From: Pseudomonas fluorescens
Lineage (GTDB): Bacteria; Pseudomonadota; Gammaproteobacteria; Pseudomonadales; Pseudomonadaceae
Direction of reading: 5' to 3'
DNA length: 64,000 nt
Assembly (NCBI GenBank): GCA_902825215.1
Contig: LR782234.1
Coordinates: 1,612,001 to 1,676,000 of the forward strand
Shown: positions 8,183 through 17,319 of the stretch, in pieces
Numbering within the stretch: the stretch's first letter is position 1
How the letters are laid out: each line of letters opens with the position of its first letter
Notes under the pieces: generated by a model
The model's input: only the letters and a program-made list of their open reading frames with translations
Database searches by the model: none
Told to the model about the DNA's origin: nothing
Position numbers and translations under genes: made by a program

Positions 8183-9469
8183 ATGAGTGCTCCCGACACC
8201 CTCCCTTTGGCCAAGCCGGCGACGCGTCCGGGGCCGTTCGACTGGTACCGCAATATCAATCAGCAGGAGCGTCGTACGTTCTGGAGTTGCAAGATCGGTT
8301 ACGGCCTCGATGGCATGGACACGCAGATGCTCAGCTTCGTCGTGCCAACCCTGATCGCCATGTGGGGCATCACCACGGGCGAGGCGGGGTTGATTCACAC
8401 CAGCACCCTGATCGCCTCGGCGATTGGCGGCTGGGTGGCCGGAATTCTCTCCGACCGCATCGGTCGCGTACGCACCTTGCAGCTGACGGTGCTGTGGTTC
8501 GCCTTCTTTACTTTCCTCTGTGGCTTCGCGCAAAACTACCAACAGTTGCTGATCGCCCGCACCTTGATGGGCTTCGGTTTCGGCGGCGAATGGACAGCCG
8601 GTGCGGTGCTGATCGGCGAGGTGATTCGCGCCAGGGACCGCGGCAAAGCGGTGGGCATGGTCCAGTCCGGTTGGGCGTTGGGCTGGGGCCTGACGGCGAT
8701 TCTGTATGCCGTGCTGTTTTCGCTGTTGCCACCGGAAGACGCCTGGCGCGCACTGTTCATCCTCGGCATTGTGCCGGCGATTTTCGTGATTTTCGTGCGC
8801 CGACTGGTCAAGGATCCGGAGATCTATCGCGAGGCCAAAGCGGCGCAAACGCCGGAGAATCCAGCGAAGTTCTATGAGATTTTCGCCCCGGGCATGCTGT
8901 TCACCACTTTCCGTGCTTCGTTGCTGACCACCGGCGCCCTCGGTGGTTACTACGCGATTACCTCCTGGCTGCCGACCTTTTTGAAAAACGAGCGCGGCTT
9001 GAGCGTGTTGGGTACTGGTGGTTATCTGGCGATGGTGATTGTCGGCTCTTACGTCGGCTATGTGATCAGCGCCTATTTGACTGACCTGCTGGGGCGCAAG
9101 AAGAACTTCATCCTGTTTGCGGTCGGTTCGTTCACGATCGTTCTGCTTTATACGCAGATGCCGGTGAGCAATGGCGTGATGTTGTGGCTGGGCTTTCCGC
9201 TGGGCTTTTTCGCTTCGGGGATTTTCAGCGGCATGGGCGCGTTTCTCACTGAGCTGTTTCCCACACGGATTCGCGGTTCGGGGCAGGGCTTCTGCTACAA
9301 CATTGGTCGCGCACTGGCGGCACTGTTTCCGCTGTTGATCGGCCTGCTTAGCCAGAAAGTGCCGTTGAGCGTAGGTATTGGTGCGTTCGCTGCGGTGTCG
9401 TATGGCGTGGTGATCCTCGCGGCGCTGAGCCTGCCGGAAACCCGTGGCAAGCAACTCGACGTACAGTAA
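8183..9469 (+). CDS. MFS transporter, acid:proton symporter type, linked to pxpABC
   Basis: A 428-residue 12-span major-facilitator protein. GWVAGILSDRIGRVRTLQ is the loop 2-3 signature (GxxxDRxGRR), and ARTLMGFGFGGEWTAGAVL in span 4 is typical of the sialate/aromatic-acid proton symporter branch. It is the first gene of a plus-strand group, 63 bp before pxpA, so uptake of 5-oxoproline or a related acid is the simplest reading. That substrate is inferred from context only. Start at ATG 8183, with GGAG at 8172-8175. Confidence 0.8.
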   Translation: MSAPDTLPLAKPATRPGPFDWYRNINQQERRTFWSCKIGYGLDGMDTQMLSFVVPTLIAMWGITTGEAGLIHTSTLIASAIGGWVAGILSDRIGRVRTLQLTVLWFAFFTFLCGFAQNYQQLLIARTLMGFGFGGEWTAGAVLIGEVIRARDRGKAVGMVQSGWALGWGLTAILYAVLFSLLPPEDAWRALFILGIVPAIFVIFVRRLVKDPEIYREAKAAQTPENPAKFYEIFAPGMLFTTFRASLLTTGALGGYYAITSWLPTFLKNERGLSVLGTGGYLAMVIVGSYVGYVISAYLTDLLGRKKNFILFAVGSFTIVLLYTQMPVSNGVMLWLGFPLGFFASGIFSGMGAFLTELFPTRIRGSGQGFCYNIGRALAALFPLLIGLLSQKVPLSVGIGAFAAVSYGVVILAALSLPETRGKQLDVQ

Positions 9470-9532
9470 CTGATAACCTGCCAGGCAAAGTCCTACAGAT
9501 AAAAAAGATCAGCACCTACAGGAGTGTTCACC

Positions 9533-10285
9533 GTGAGCCGCCTGCTTTTGAATTGCGACATTGGCGAGAGCTTCGGCAGCTGGACCATGGGTCTGGACGC
9601 CGAGGTCATGCCTTTCATCGACTGCGCCAACGTCGCCTGCGGTTTTCATGCCGGCGATCCGGGCATCATGCGCAAAACGGTCAGCCTGGCCTTGCGCCAT
9701 GGCGTGCAGATTGGCGCGCATCCGGCCTATCAGGATCTGGTCGGCTTCGGCCGGCGCTCCATGGCCTATTCCGCACAAGAGTTGCAGGACATCCTGCATT
9801 ACCAGATCGGCGCGCTCGACGGCATATGCAAAGCGCAGGGCGCGCGGGTCAGTTACGTCAAGCCTCATGGCGCGATGTACAACGACATGATGGCCAACCC
9901 GGCGCAGTTGCGCGCGGTCATTCAGGCGATTGCGGCCTACGACCGTAATCTGCCGTTGATGCTGATGGCCACGCGTGACAACGCAGCGGCGCAGCAGATC
10001 GGCGATGAATACGGCGTGACCCTGTGGTTCGAAGCTTTTGCCGATCGTGCCTACGACAGCGCCGGCCGGCTGGTCTCGCGACAACTGCCCGGCGCGGTGC
10101 ATCACGATGGCGAAACCATCGTAGCGCAAGCCCTGACCATCGCCCGTGGCGACCAACTCACGGCCAGCGACGGCAGTGCCTTGCGCCTGCACGCCAATAC
10201 CCTTTGCGTACACGGTGACAACGCCAGTTCGGTGGCCGCCGTCCAGCGCATCCGTGAGGCCTTGAATCAGCTGAGTGCGCCATGA
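9533..10285 (+). CDS. pxpA: 5-oxoprolinase subunit A (LamB/YcsF family)
   Basis: A 250-residue subunit of the PxpABC enzyme, which uses ATP to open 5-oxoproline to glutamate in the cytoplasm. The N-terminal [12 protein letters not shown], then [18 protein letters not shown] and [15 protein letters not shown] are hallmark LamB/YcsF motifs; [11 protein letters not shown] follows. I chose the GTG at 9533 because AGGAG at 9520-9524 is correctly spaced and [13 protein letters not shown] fits the family start. It overlaps pxpB by 4 bases (ATGA), indicating translational coupling. Confidence 0.9.
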   Translation: MSRLLLNCDIGESFGSWTMGLDAEVMPFIDCANVACGFHAGDPGIMRKTVSLALRHGVQIGAHPAYQDLVGFGRRSMAYSAQELQDILHYQIGALDGICKAQGARVSYVKPHGAMYNDMMANPAQLRAVIQAIAAYDRNLPLMLMATRDNAAAQQIGDEYGVTLWFEAFADRAYDSAGRLVSRQLPGAVHHDGETIVAQALTIARGDQLTASDGSALRLHANTLCVHGDNASSVAAVQRIREALNQLSAP

Positions 10286-10986
10286 ATCCCAGGGTTGAAG
10301 TGGTCGCACTGGATTGCCTGATGCTGCGTCTGTTCGATGAAATCGCTGAAGCCAACATGCCGTGGATGCTCGCCGCCAGCGAACGTTTGCGCGCAGCCTT
10401 CGCCGGGCATCTGATCGATCTGGTGCCGTCGTATACGACGCTGATGGTGCATTACGACCTGAGCGCATTGAGTCCGGCGAACGCGCGGGAGTTGATCGCC
10501 GAGGCGCTGGTCGACCTGGCGCCGAATGCGCGCGCCGCCGGCCAGTGCCATGTGCTGCCGGTCTGGTATGACTTGAGCGTCGGCCCGGAACTGCGTCTGC
10601 TTGCCGAGCGCAGTGGGCTGGCGGTGGAAGAGGTGATCCGCCGCCACAGCGCCCGGGAGTATCAGGTCTTCGCCCTCGGCTTTGCGCCGGGGTTTGCTTT
10701 TATGGGGCTGGTTGAAGAAATGCTCGCCGCGCCGCGTTTGAACACCCCGCGCAAGAAAGTCGCGGCCGGCAGCGTCGGCATTGCCGAGCGCCAAACCGCC
10801 GCCTATCCGGTGGTATCTCCCGGTGGCTGGAACCTGATCGGGCGTACGCCGGCAAAACTCTTCGACCGTCATCGCGATGGCTACAGCCTGATGCAACCCG
10901 GCGACACGGTGCGCTTTGAAGCGGTCAGCCATGCCGAATTCATCAACCTGGGCGGGGACGACACGCCGCTGGAGGCACAGGCATGA
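10282..10986 (+). CDS. pxpB: 5-oxoprolinase subunit B (KipI-like)
   Basis: A 234-residue subunit of 5-oxoprolinase, homologous to Bacillus KipI and to the N-terminal part of allophanate-hydrolase-like proteins. The block [21 protein letters not shown] sequence near residues 130-145 and [18 protein letters not shown] near 155-172 are the conserved CT_C_D motifs. The final KPGDTVRF-like segment ([13 protein letters not shown]) is also typical. It overlaps both neighbours by 4 bases, so the three subunits are made in step. Confidence 0.9.
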   Translation: MNPRVEVVALDCLMLRLFDEIAEANMPWMLAASERLRAAFAGHLIDLVPSYTTLMVHYDLSALSPANARELIAEALVDLAPNARAAGQCHVLPVWYDLSVGPELRLLAERSGLAVEEVIRRHSAREYQVFALGFAPGFAFMGLVEEMLAAPRLNTPRKKVAAGSVGIAERQTAAYPVVSPGGWNLIGRTPAKLFDRHRDGYSLMQPGDTVRFEAVSHAEFINLGGDDTPLEAQA

Positions 10987-11906
10987 GCCGATTGACGATT
11001 ACCGCGAGCACGCCGCTGTGTCTGTTGCAGGACGCCGGGCGCTTTGGCGTGCGGCATCTGGGCGTGACACAGGGCGGCGCGGCGGATTGGTGTTCGATGA
11101 GCTGGGCCAACTGGCTCCTCGGCAATGCGCTGGATGCCACGGTGATCGAAATCACCCTCGGCGGCTTTGCGCTGGTAGCTGAAGAAGCGTGCTGCCTGGC
11201 ATTGGCGGGCGCGGATCTTGGCGCGCAGATCGACGGCCAGCCGCTGGCGCCGTGGCGAAGTTTCAAGTTGGCCAAAGGGCAGACGTTGCAACTCACGCAA
11301 CCGTTGCTCGGTGCCCGGGCTTATCTGGCGGCGCCCGGCGGATTTGCGGCGCCGCAGGTGCTGGGCAGCTCTGCGACCGTGGTGCGTGAAGAACTCGGCG
11401 GTCTCGATGGCATGGGAAGGCCGCTGGCCAAGGGGGCGACGCTCAACTATGACGGGCACCCCGGGCAAATGCGTGAACTGCCCCGCCAGCATCAACCTGA
11501 CCTTCGCTCAAATGAACCGCTGGATCTGGTGCTCGGCGCACAGATCGGCCAGTTCAGCGGGCAGAGTCTGTTCGATGTGTTCAACACGGCCTGGACTCTG
11601 GACAGCCGCGCCGATCGCATGGGCATTCGTTTGCTCGGCAAGACCCTGGCGTATCAGGGCCTGCCGATGATTTCCGAGGGCATTCCGCTGGGGGCGGTGC
11701 AGGTGCCGCCGGACGGGCAGCCGATCGTTTTGCTTAACGACCGGCAGACGATCGGCGGTTATCCGCGTTTGGGAGCGTTGACGCCGCTGGCGCTGGCGCG
11801 GTTGGCGCAACGACTGCCGGGCGAGCAATTAAGGTTGCGACCCGTAGTTCAGGAAGTCGCGCATCGTGAGCATGTCGACTATTTGCATCGATTGCTGAAT
11901 CGCTGA
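10983..11906 (+). CDS. pxpC: 5-oxoprolinase subunit C (KipA-like carboxyltransferase fold)
   Basis: A 307-residue CT_A_B-fold subunit that completes PxpABC. LLQDAGRFGVRHLGVTQGGAAD at the N-terminus is the family signature (QDxGRxGxxxxGvxxgGa D). YPRLGALTPLALARLAQ near the C-terminus and the MISEGIPLGAVQVPPDGQP block near residue 225 are also conserved. Last gene of the operon; a REP pair follows six bases after its stop. Confidence 0.9.
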   Translation: MSRLTITASTPLCLLQDAGRFGVRHLGVTQGGAADWCSMSWANWLLGNALDATVIEITLGGFALVAEEACCLALAGADLGAQIDGQPLAPWRSFKLAKGQTLQLTQPLLGARAYLAAPGGFAAPQVLGSSATVVREELGGLDGMGRPLAKGATLNYDGHPGQMRELPRQHQPDLRSNEPLDLVLGAQIGQFSGQSLFDVFNTAWTLDSRADRMGIRLLGKTLAYQGLPMISEGIPLGAVQVPPDGQPIVLLNDRQTIGGYPRLGALTPLALARLAQRLPGEQLRLRPVVQEVAHREHVDYLHRLLNR

Positions 11907-11911
11907 AGAGC

Positions 11912-11977
11912 ATCGCGAGCAGGCTCACTCCTACAGGGGGAAAACATTTCAAATGTAGGAGTGAGCCTGCTCGCGAT
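11912..11977. repeat. REPIN, variant GTAGGAGTGAGCCTGCTCGCGA
   Basis: Inverted pair with A/T substitutions relative to the main family (GGAGTGAGCC instead of GGAGCGAGCC, changed on both arms so the hairpin is kept). It lies between convergent pxpC and the vWA gene. The same variant recurs at 53249-53339. Confidence 0.9.
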
Positions 11978-12000
11978 AACGTCCGCCCAGACGCAGCAGA

Positions 12001-13179
12001 TTATTTCGACAAAAACCGCATGCCTTCTTCCAGACCGCGCAATGTCAGCGGATACATCTGGTCCTCGATCAGATCGCGCACGATATTGGTTGAGGAGGTA
12101 TAGCCCCAGGTATCTTTCGGATACGGGTTGATCCAGATGAGTTTCTTGTACTTCTCCATGAAACGCTGCATCCAGACATAGCCCGGCTCTTCGTTCCAGT
12201 GCTCGACGCTGCCACCGGCCTGAGTGATTTCATAAGGCGCCATGGCGGCGTCGCCGATAAAGATCACTTTGTAATCGGCGCCGTACTTGTGCAGCAGATC
12301 CTGGGTCGAGGTGCGCTCGGAAGTGCGGCGCATGTTGTTCTTCCACACCGATTCATAAATGAAGTTGTGGAAGTAGAAATACTCCAGATGCTTGAACTCG
12401 GTCTTGCAGGCCGAGAACAGTTCCTCGCAGATCTTTACATGGGCGTCCATCGAGCCGCCTATATCGAACAGCAGCAACAGTTTCACTGTATTGCGCCGCT
12501 CCGGGCGCATCTGGATGTTCAGCAGGCCGGCATCCTTGGCGGTGTGGTCGATGGTGCCATCGATGTCGAGTTCTTCCGCTGCCCCCTGGCGAGCAAACTT
12601 GCGTAAGCGGCGCAGGGCGACCTTGATGTTGCGCGTGCCCAATTCCACCGAATCATCGAGGTTCTTGTATTCGCGCTGATCCCAGACTTTCACCGCTTTG
12701 CCCTGGCGTTTGCCGGCATCGCCAACCCGAATACCTTCCGGATTGAAGCCGCCGGAGCCGAACGGGCTGGTACCGCCTGTGCCGATCCATTTGTTGCCGC
12801 CGGCGTGGCGTTCCTTTTGTTCTTCGAGACGCTTTTTGAATTCCTCGATCAGTTTGTCCAGGCCACCAAGGGACTGGATCTGCGCACGTTCTTCGTCAGT
12901 CAGCGAACGCTCGAACTCCTTGCGCAGCCAGTCTTCGGGAATCAGCGCCTGCAAATGATCGTCGAGTTTTTCCAGACCATTGAAGTAGGCACCGAAGGCC
13001 CGGTCAAACTTGTCGAAATGGCGTTCGTCCTTGACCAGAATCGCTCGCGACAAGTAATAGAACTCGTCCATGTCGGCGAAGGTTACGCGCTGTTTCAGCG
13101 CGTTGATCAGGTCGAGCAGTTCACGCACCGACACCGGCACTTTCGCTGCACGCATTTCATTGAACAGGTTGAGCAACAT
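12001..13179 (-). CDS. vWA domain protein (CoxE-like)
   Basis: A 392-residue cytoplasmic protein partnered with the MoxR ATPase 12 bp upstream. The N-terminal helical part (LLDLINALKQRVTFADMDEFYYLSRAIL) resembles CoxE/VWA-containing chaperone partners. The MIDAS-type vWA domain starts near residue 230 with LLLFDIGGSMDAHV, where DIGGSMD corresponds to DxSxS with Ile-Gly in place of the usual residues, so metal binding may be altered. A low-complexity GTGGTSPFGSGG linker sits near 145-160. MoxR-vWA pairs insert cofactors or remodel complexes; the client here is unknown. Confidence 0.8.
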   Translation of the reverse strand: MLLNLFNEMRAAKVPVSVRELLDLINALKQRVTFADMDEFYYLSRAILVKDERHFDKFDRAFGAYFNGLEKLDDHLQALIPEDWLRKEFERSLTDEERAQIQSLGGLDKLIEEFKKRLEEQKERHAGGNKWIGTGGTSPFGSGGFNPEGIRVGDAGKRQGKAVKVWDQREYKNLDDSVELGTRNIKVALRRLRKFARQGAAEELDIDGTIDHTAKDAGLLNIQMRPERRNTVKLLLLFDIGGSMDAHVKICEELFSACKTEFKHLEYFYFHNFIYESVWKNNMRRTSERTSTQDLLHKYGADYKVIFIGDAAMAPYEITQAGGSVEHWNEEPGYVWMQRFMEKYKKLIWINPYPKDTWGYTSSTNIVRDLIEDQMYPLTLRGLEEGMRFLSK

Positions 13180-13191
13180 GGCAGCAGCCTC

Positions 13192-14037
13192 TTAGCGGGT
13201 GCCGCGCCGGCTCATGAACGCCAGACGCTCAAGCAGTTGCACGTCCTGTTCGTTCTTCACCAGTGCGCCTGCCAGCGGCGGAATGGCTTTGGTCGGATCG
13301 CGCTCGCGCAGCACCGCTTCGCCAATGTTGTCGGCCATCAGCAGTTTCAGCCAGTCGACCAGTTCCGACGTGGATGGCTTCTTCTTCAGGCCCGGCACTT
13401 TGCGCACATCGAAAAATACGTCCAGCGCTTCGCTGACCAGATCTTTCTTGATATCCGGGTAGTGCACGTCGACGATCTTTTGCAAGGTGCTGCGATCAGG
13501 GAAGGCGATGTAGTGGAAGAAGCAACGGCGCAGGAAGGCGTCCGGCAACTCTTTCTCGTTGTTGGACGTAATGATGATGATCGGGCGCTTCTTCGCCTTG
13601 ATGGTTTCGTCGATTTCGTAAACGTAGAACTCCATCTTGTCGAGTTCTTGCAGCAGGTCATTCGGGAACTCGATGTCGGCCTTGTCGATTTCGTCGATCA
13701 GCAGAATCACGCGTTCTTCGGATTCGAACGCTTCCCAGAGCTTGCCCTTCTTCAAGTAGTTGCGCACATCGTGAACTTTTTCATTGCCCAGTTGCGAATC
13801 ACGCAGGCGGCTGACCGCATCGTATTCATACAGGCCCTGATGGGCCTTGGTGGTGGACTTGATGTGCCAGGTGATCAACTTCGCGCCAAACGACTCGGCC
13901 AGTTGCTCGGCGAGCATGGTCTTGCCGGTGCCCGGCTCGCCCTTGACCAGCAGTGGCCGCTCCAGGGTGATGGCGGCGTTGACCGCCAGCTTCAGGTCAT
14001 CGGTGGCGACGTAGGCCTGGGTGCCTTCGAACTTCAT
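13192..14037 (-). CDS. MoxR-family AAA+ ATPase
   Basis: A 281-residue AAA+ chaperone-like ATPase. Walker A is GEPGTGKT at residues 33-40, Walker B is ILLIDEIDKAD near 112-122, sensor 1 is IIITSNNEKELPDAFLRRC with the arginine finger pair RR. It is the first gene of a two-gene minus-strand operon with the vWA protein, a combination conserved throughout Proteobacteria and thought to activate or mature multi-subunit enzymes. No client enzyme is adjacent. Confidence 0.88.
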   Translation of the reverse strand: MKFEGTQAYVATDDLKLAVNAAITLERPLLVKGEPGTGKTMLAEQLAESFGAKLITWHIKSTTKAHQGLYEYDAVSRLRDSQLGNEKVHDVRNYLKKGKLWEAFESEERVILLIDEIDKADIEFPNDLLQELDKMEFYVYEIDETIKAKKRPIIIITSNNEKELPDAFLRRCFFHYIAFPDRSTLQKIVDVHYPDIKKDLVSEALDVFFDVRKVPGLKKKPSTSELVDWLKLLMADNIGEAVLRERDPTKAIPPLAGALVKNEQDVQLLERLAFMSRRGTR

Positions 14038-14207
14038 CTGCTAATCCTCGAACGGTAACGCCGACCTGACGGGCAGGGCGGGGGCGAAATAATCGGATGC
14101 CCGACTATAACGCGCAGCCCGGGCGACTGTGAACGCAGACGGCGTATTCAGTCTCTGAATGGGGCGTCACATGTTGACTCAGTTTCGGCTGATGGCCAGT
14201 ATTCAGG

Positions 14208-14226
14208 TATCGCCGATTTGGCGATA
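14208..14226. promoter_or_regulatory. Palindrome TATCGCCGATTTGGCGATA, likely operator
   Basis: Seven-base perfect arms TATCGCC/GGCGATA around GATTT, ending 10 bp before the DUF4160 start codon. A related site, TATCG-N6-CGATA (14249-14264), lies just inside the gene. The downstream DUF2442-HTH protein is the obvious candidate to bind them; this is inference. Confidence 0.5.
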
Positions 14227-14236
14227 GCTTTGCGGC

Positions 14237-14467
14237 ATGTCTACTAAATATCGATTTCGCGATAAATACCGAATTCAGCTGCGGGAAAAGGATCACCCAC
14301 CGCCTCACGTTCACCTTACCGGTGGCGGCGTTGATGTGATGCTGAGCCTTGAGACCATTGAAGTGATGATGGGCAAGGCACCGCCGCTGATTGTCAAGGA
14401 GGCCCTCGCATGGGTAGCCACGCATCAGGCGCAATTATTGGAGGATTGGAAACAATGTTACCCATGA
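14237..14467 (+). CDS. DUF4160 domain protein
   Basis: A 76-residue protein that is essentially one DUF4160 domain: FRDKYRIQLREKDHPPPHVHLTGGG carries the family's His-rich DHxPPHVH signature, then VMLSLETIEVMMGKAPP and a C-terminal helix. The paired histidines suggest metal or nucleic-acid chemistry but no activity is established. It overlaps the next gene (DUF2442-HTH) by 13 bases, so the two are translated as a unit. DUF4160 and DUF2442 genes often occur together and have been suspected of forming toxin-antitoxin-like pairs; that is not shown here. Confidence 0.75.
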   Translation: MSTKYRFRDKYRIQLREKDHPPPHVHLTGGGVDVMLSLETIEVMMGKAPPLIVKEALAWVATHQAQLLEDWKQCYP

Positions 14468-14949
14468 AGCGGCCTCGTCTGGCCGCTGTAAAAGTGCTGC
14501 CGGATCTGCGCCTGGCGCTGACGTTCATTGATGGCCAGCAGATGACGCTCGATCTGGGACGAGACATTCGTGGATTTCCGGGGCTACGACCGTTGCTCGA
14601 TATCGACGTGTTCGCCACTGCAACGCTCGATGAGGACGGCTGGATGGTTGAATGGCCTGAACCGGATATACAGATCGGCGCAGACACCCTTTATATGGAC
14701 GCGCTCGCACAGAATGCATTGGATGAAAACACCCGGATCTTCATTGACTGGCGCGCCCGAACGGGGCTATCACTTCAGCAGGCCGCGCAAGCGTTAGGTG
14801 TCAGTGCTCGCAGCATCAGCCGCTACAGCAATGGTCGCGAGGCCGTACCTCGTTCGCTCGCGCTGGCTTGTCTGGGCTGGGATTCGCTGCAGCGGTCGAC
14901 CATCGCAGCAGAAGATAGCGGCCGTTATATCGTCAACCGTAAACCCTAA
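14455..14949 (+). CDS. DUF2442 domain fused to a helix-turn-helix
   Basis: A 164-residue protein. Residues ~5-80 fit DUF2442 (VKVLPDLRLALTFIDGQ, then LLDIDVFATATLDEDG and WPEPDIQIGADTLY). Residues ~105-150 form an XRE-like helix-turn-helix: LSLQQAAQALGVSARSISRYSNG, followed by LALACLGWDSL. It is longer than single-domain DUF2442 proteins because of this DNA-binding tail. GGAGG at 14440-14444 sets the ATG at 14455. Its stop overlaps the convergent DUF748 gene by 4 bases. Probable autorepressor of the pair through the palindromes at 14208-14264. Confidence 0.75.
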   Translation: MLPMKRPRLAAVKVLPDLRLALTFIDGQQMTLDLGRDIRGFPGLRPLLDIDVFATATLDEDGWMVEWPEPDIQIGADTLYMDALAQNALDENTRIFIDWRARTGLSLQQAAQALGVSARSISRYSNGREAVPRSLALACLGWDSLQRSTIAAEDSGRYIVNRKP

Positions 14950-16022
14950 CCCTCGTCCGGCTTCGGCCGCTCATAACGGGCGTTGAAAGCCTGGATGAAG
15001 CCGTTGCGCAAAATCTGTAAAAACGCTTCGAATGCGTTGATGTTCTGCTGATGCACATTGCCACTGAGTTCGACACGGGTGGCGAACTGGTTTTTGTTCT
15101 GGTTTTTCAACACGGTTTCGGTGCCGCCGACCAACGCTTCCCAGATCGAGCGGAAAATGCCCTTGTTCTTGTTTTCCACGTCCTGCTGCCAGTTGAACAC
15201 GTCAACGTCGCGCAGCAGCGGTTTGATGTAGCCGGTGAGCCTTGCATTGTCTGCCTTGGCTTCGATGACCACATCGCCGTGGCCGGCGTTGAAGTCGAAC
15301 TTGCCATAGGCTGACGCAAAGTCGTTCATGCGTTTGAGTTCGATATCGCGGGCGCGCAGGCGGAATTCGAAATCTTCGAAGTCGCTCAGCGGATCGAACG
15401 TGGCGGTCACTTCGACGGGGGCATGACCCAGCAGCAGGGCTTTACCTTCGAAAAGAGCATCGCGCTTGCCTTCCTTGTCGACGACGTTGGTCAGGTTGTA
15501 AATGCTCGCGTTGACCTTGCTCGCATTCATGTTCACTGGCGGCTTGGAGTTGAAGTTGCGGAAGGTGATGCGGCCATCGTTGATCTGCACTTCGTCGAGG
15601 GTGATCGGCAGCAGTTTGCCCAGTTGCTCGCGCCAGTCGGTGCCTTGACCGGTCTGGGAGTTCTGCTTGTTGGCACCGCCATCGACAAAGTTGATTTCCG
15701 GGTTGAGAAATTGCACCTGCGCCACCACCGCATGGTCGTACCACAGCGAGTGCCAGCTCACCGACAGGTCGATCAACGGCGCGTCGACGAACGGCACCGG
15801 TACCTTGCCGTCGACCTTGACGATTTTCAGGCCGTTGATCTTGTAGGCGCCGCGCCACAGGGCGAGGTCGACATCGGTGATCTGACCGCGGTAATCGCCC
15901 ATGTCGGCGAGTTTGTCATTGAGGTAGTCGCGCACCAGATAGGGCAGGGCGATGTGCAAGGCCAGCAGCAGCACGACGACGCCTGCGAGGGTCCAGAGCG
16001 GCCAGCTGTAACGACGCTTCAT
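14946..16022 (-). CDS. DUF748 (AsmA-like) envelope protein
   Basis: A 358-residue protein with an N-terminal membrane anchor (residues 6-28, WPLWTLAGVVVLLLALHIALPY) and a large periplasmic part. LADMGDYRGQITDVDLALWRGAYKI-type beta-rich sequence and the INDGRITFRNF block are typical of DUF748/AsmA-like bridge proteins that may carry lipids between membranes. The start at 16022 is chosen because MKRRYSW gives a normal anchor and the upstream open extension is not conserved-looking. Divergent from cysK with about 140 bp between them. Confidence 0.78.
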   Translation of the reverse strand: MKRRYSWPLWTLAGVVVLLLALHIALPYLVRDYLNDKLADMGDYRGQITDVDLALWRGAYKINGLKIVKVDGKVPVPFVDAPLIDLSVSWHSLWYDHAVVAQVQFLNPEINFVDGGANKQNSQTGQGTDWREQLGKLLPITLDEVQINDGRITFRNFNSKPPVNMNASKVNASIYNLTNVVDKEGKRDALFEGKALLLGHAPVEVTATFDPLSDFEDFEFRLRARDIELKRMNDFASAYGKFDFNAGHGDVVIEAKADNARLTGYIKPLLRDVDVFNWQQDVENKNKGIFRSIWEALVGGTETVLKNQNKNQFATRVELSGNVHQQNINAFEAFLQILRNGFIQAFNARYERPKPDEG

Positions 16023-16163
16023 GACGAGGCTTCCTGAATAAGGTCCTTGAGGATTCTTTGCGATTGACTCTTGGCGTTCGCAGACGTTCGACCCGACTGG
16101 ACTGTGATGGGCAACAGGCTTACCGTGGAAGGCTGAATTCAATGCTGCACAAGGACCCAGCCA

Positions 16164-17138
16164 ATGAGCCGTATTTTTGCTGACAACGCCCATTCCATCG
16201 GTAACACACCGCTGGTGCAGATCAATCGCATCGCACCGCGCGGCGTGACCATTCTGGCCAAGATCGAGGGGCGCAACCCGGGTTATTCGGTGAAATGCCG
16301 GATCGGCGCCAACATGATCTGGGACGCTGAAAGCAGCGGCAAACTCAAGCCGGGCATGACCATCGTCGAGCCGACATCGGGCAATACCGGTATCGGCCTG
16401 GCCTTCGTTGCGGCGGCCCGTGGTTACAAATTGATGCTGACCATGCCAGCCTCAATGAGCATCGAGCGGCGCAAGGTGCTCAAGGCGCTGGGCGCAGAGC
16501 TGGTCCTGACCGAGCCGGCCAAAGGCATGAAAGGCGCTATCGAAAAAGCGGCTGAGATCGTCGCCAGCGATGCCGACAAATACTTCATGCCGGCGCAATT
16601 CGATAATCCGGCGAACCCGGCAATCCATGAGAAGACCACCGGCCCGGAAATCTGGAACGACACCGACGGCGCAGTAGATGTACTGGTCGCGGGCGTCGGT
16701 ACAGGCGGAACCATTACCGGCGTTTCGCGGTATATCAAGAACACCGCTGGCAAACCGATTCTCTCGGTGGCCGTGGAGCCGACGTCATCGCCGGTGATTA
16801 CTCAGGCCCTGGCCGGTCAGGAGATCAAACCGAGCCCGCACAAGATTCAGGGGATCGGCGCCGGTTTCGTGCCAAAGAACCTTGATCTGTCGATGGTCGA
16901 CCGAGTTGAGCAGGTGACCGATGAAGAATCCAAGGCCATGGCGCTGCGCCTGATGCAGGAAGAGGGGATTCTCTGCGGGATTTCCTGCGGCGCGGCGATG
17001 GCGGTTGCCGTGCGTCTGGCCGAAACGCCGGAAATGCAGGGCAAGACCATTGTCGTGGTGCTGCCTGACTCCGGCGAGCGGTATCTGTCGAGCATGCTGT
17101 TCAGCGATTTGTTCACCGAGCAGGAAAACCAGCAGTAA
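16164..17138 (+). CDS. cysK: Cysteine synthase A (O-acetylserine sulfhydrylase)
   Basis: Cytoplasmic PLP enzyme that makes cysteine from O-acetylserine and sulfide. It has 324 residues, the CysK length. Lys44 in YSVKCRIGA is the PLP lysine, [12 protein letters not shown] is the substrate loop, and [14 protein letters not shown] binds the PLP phosphate. The C-terminal [20 protein letters not shown] is diagnostic for CysK rather than CysM. It stands alone between a divergent DUF748 gene and lpxO, 181 bp before the latter. No Cbl/CysB site was identified by eye. Confidence 0.92.
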   Translation: MSRIFADNAHSIGNTPLVQINRIAPRGVTILAKIEGRNPGYSVKCRIGANMIWDAESSGKLKPGMTIVEPTSGNTGIGLAFVAAARGYKLMLTMPASMSIERRKVLKALGAELVLTEPAKGMKGAIEKAAEIVASDADKYFMPAQFDNPANPAIHEKTTGPEIWNDTDGAVDVLVAGVGTGGTITGVSRYIKNTAGKPILSVAVEPTSSPVITQALAGQEIKPSPHKIQGIGAGFVPKNLDLSMVDRVEQVTDEESKAMALRLMQEEGILCGISCGAAMAVAVRLAETPEMQGKTIVVVLPDSGERYLSSMLFSDLFTEQENQQ

Positions 17139-17319
17139 GCACATTGATGCAGGTCAGCCAGGGTTCAGGCGCCCTGTGCTAATAAATGCTTTGTTGCGAA
17201 CCGCTTGATACTGAATCTTGTCAGGCGGGTTTTTCCCGGCGCCGGTAGTGTTTATCATGGCCGGCTGCCATGCCGGGTAAAAGGCATGCGCAGCGTTGTC
17301 TTTATTCAAGGAGTTGTTG

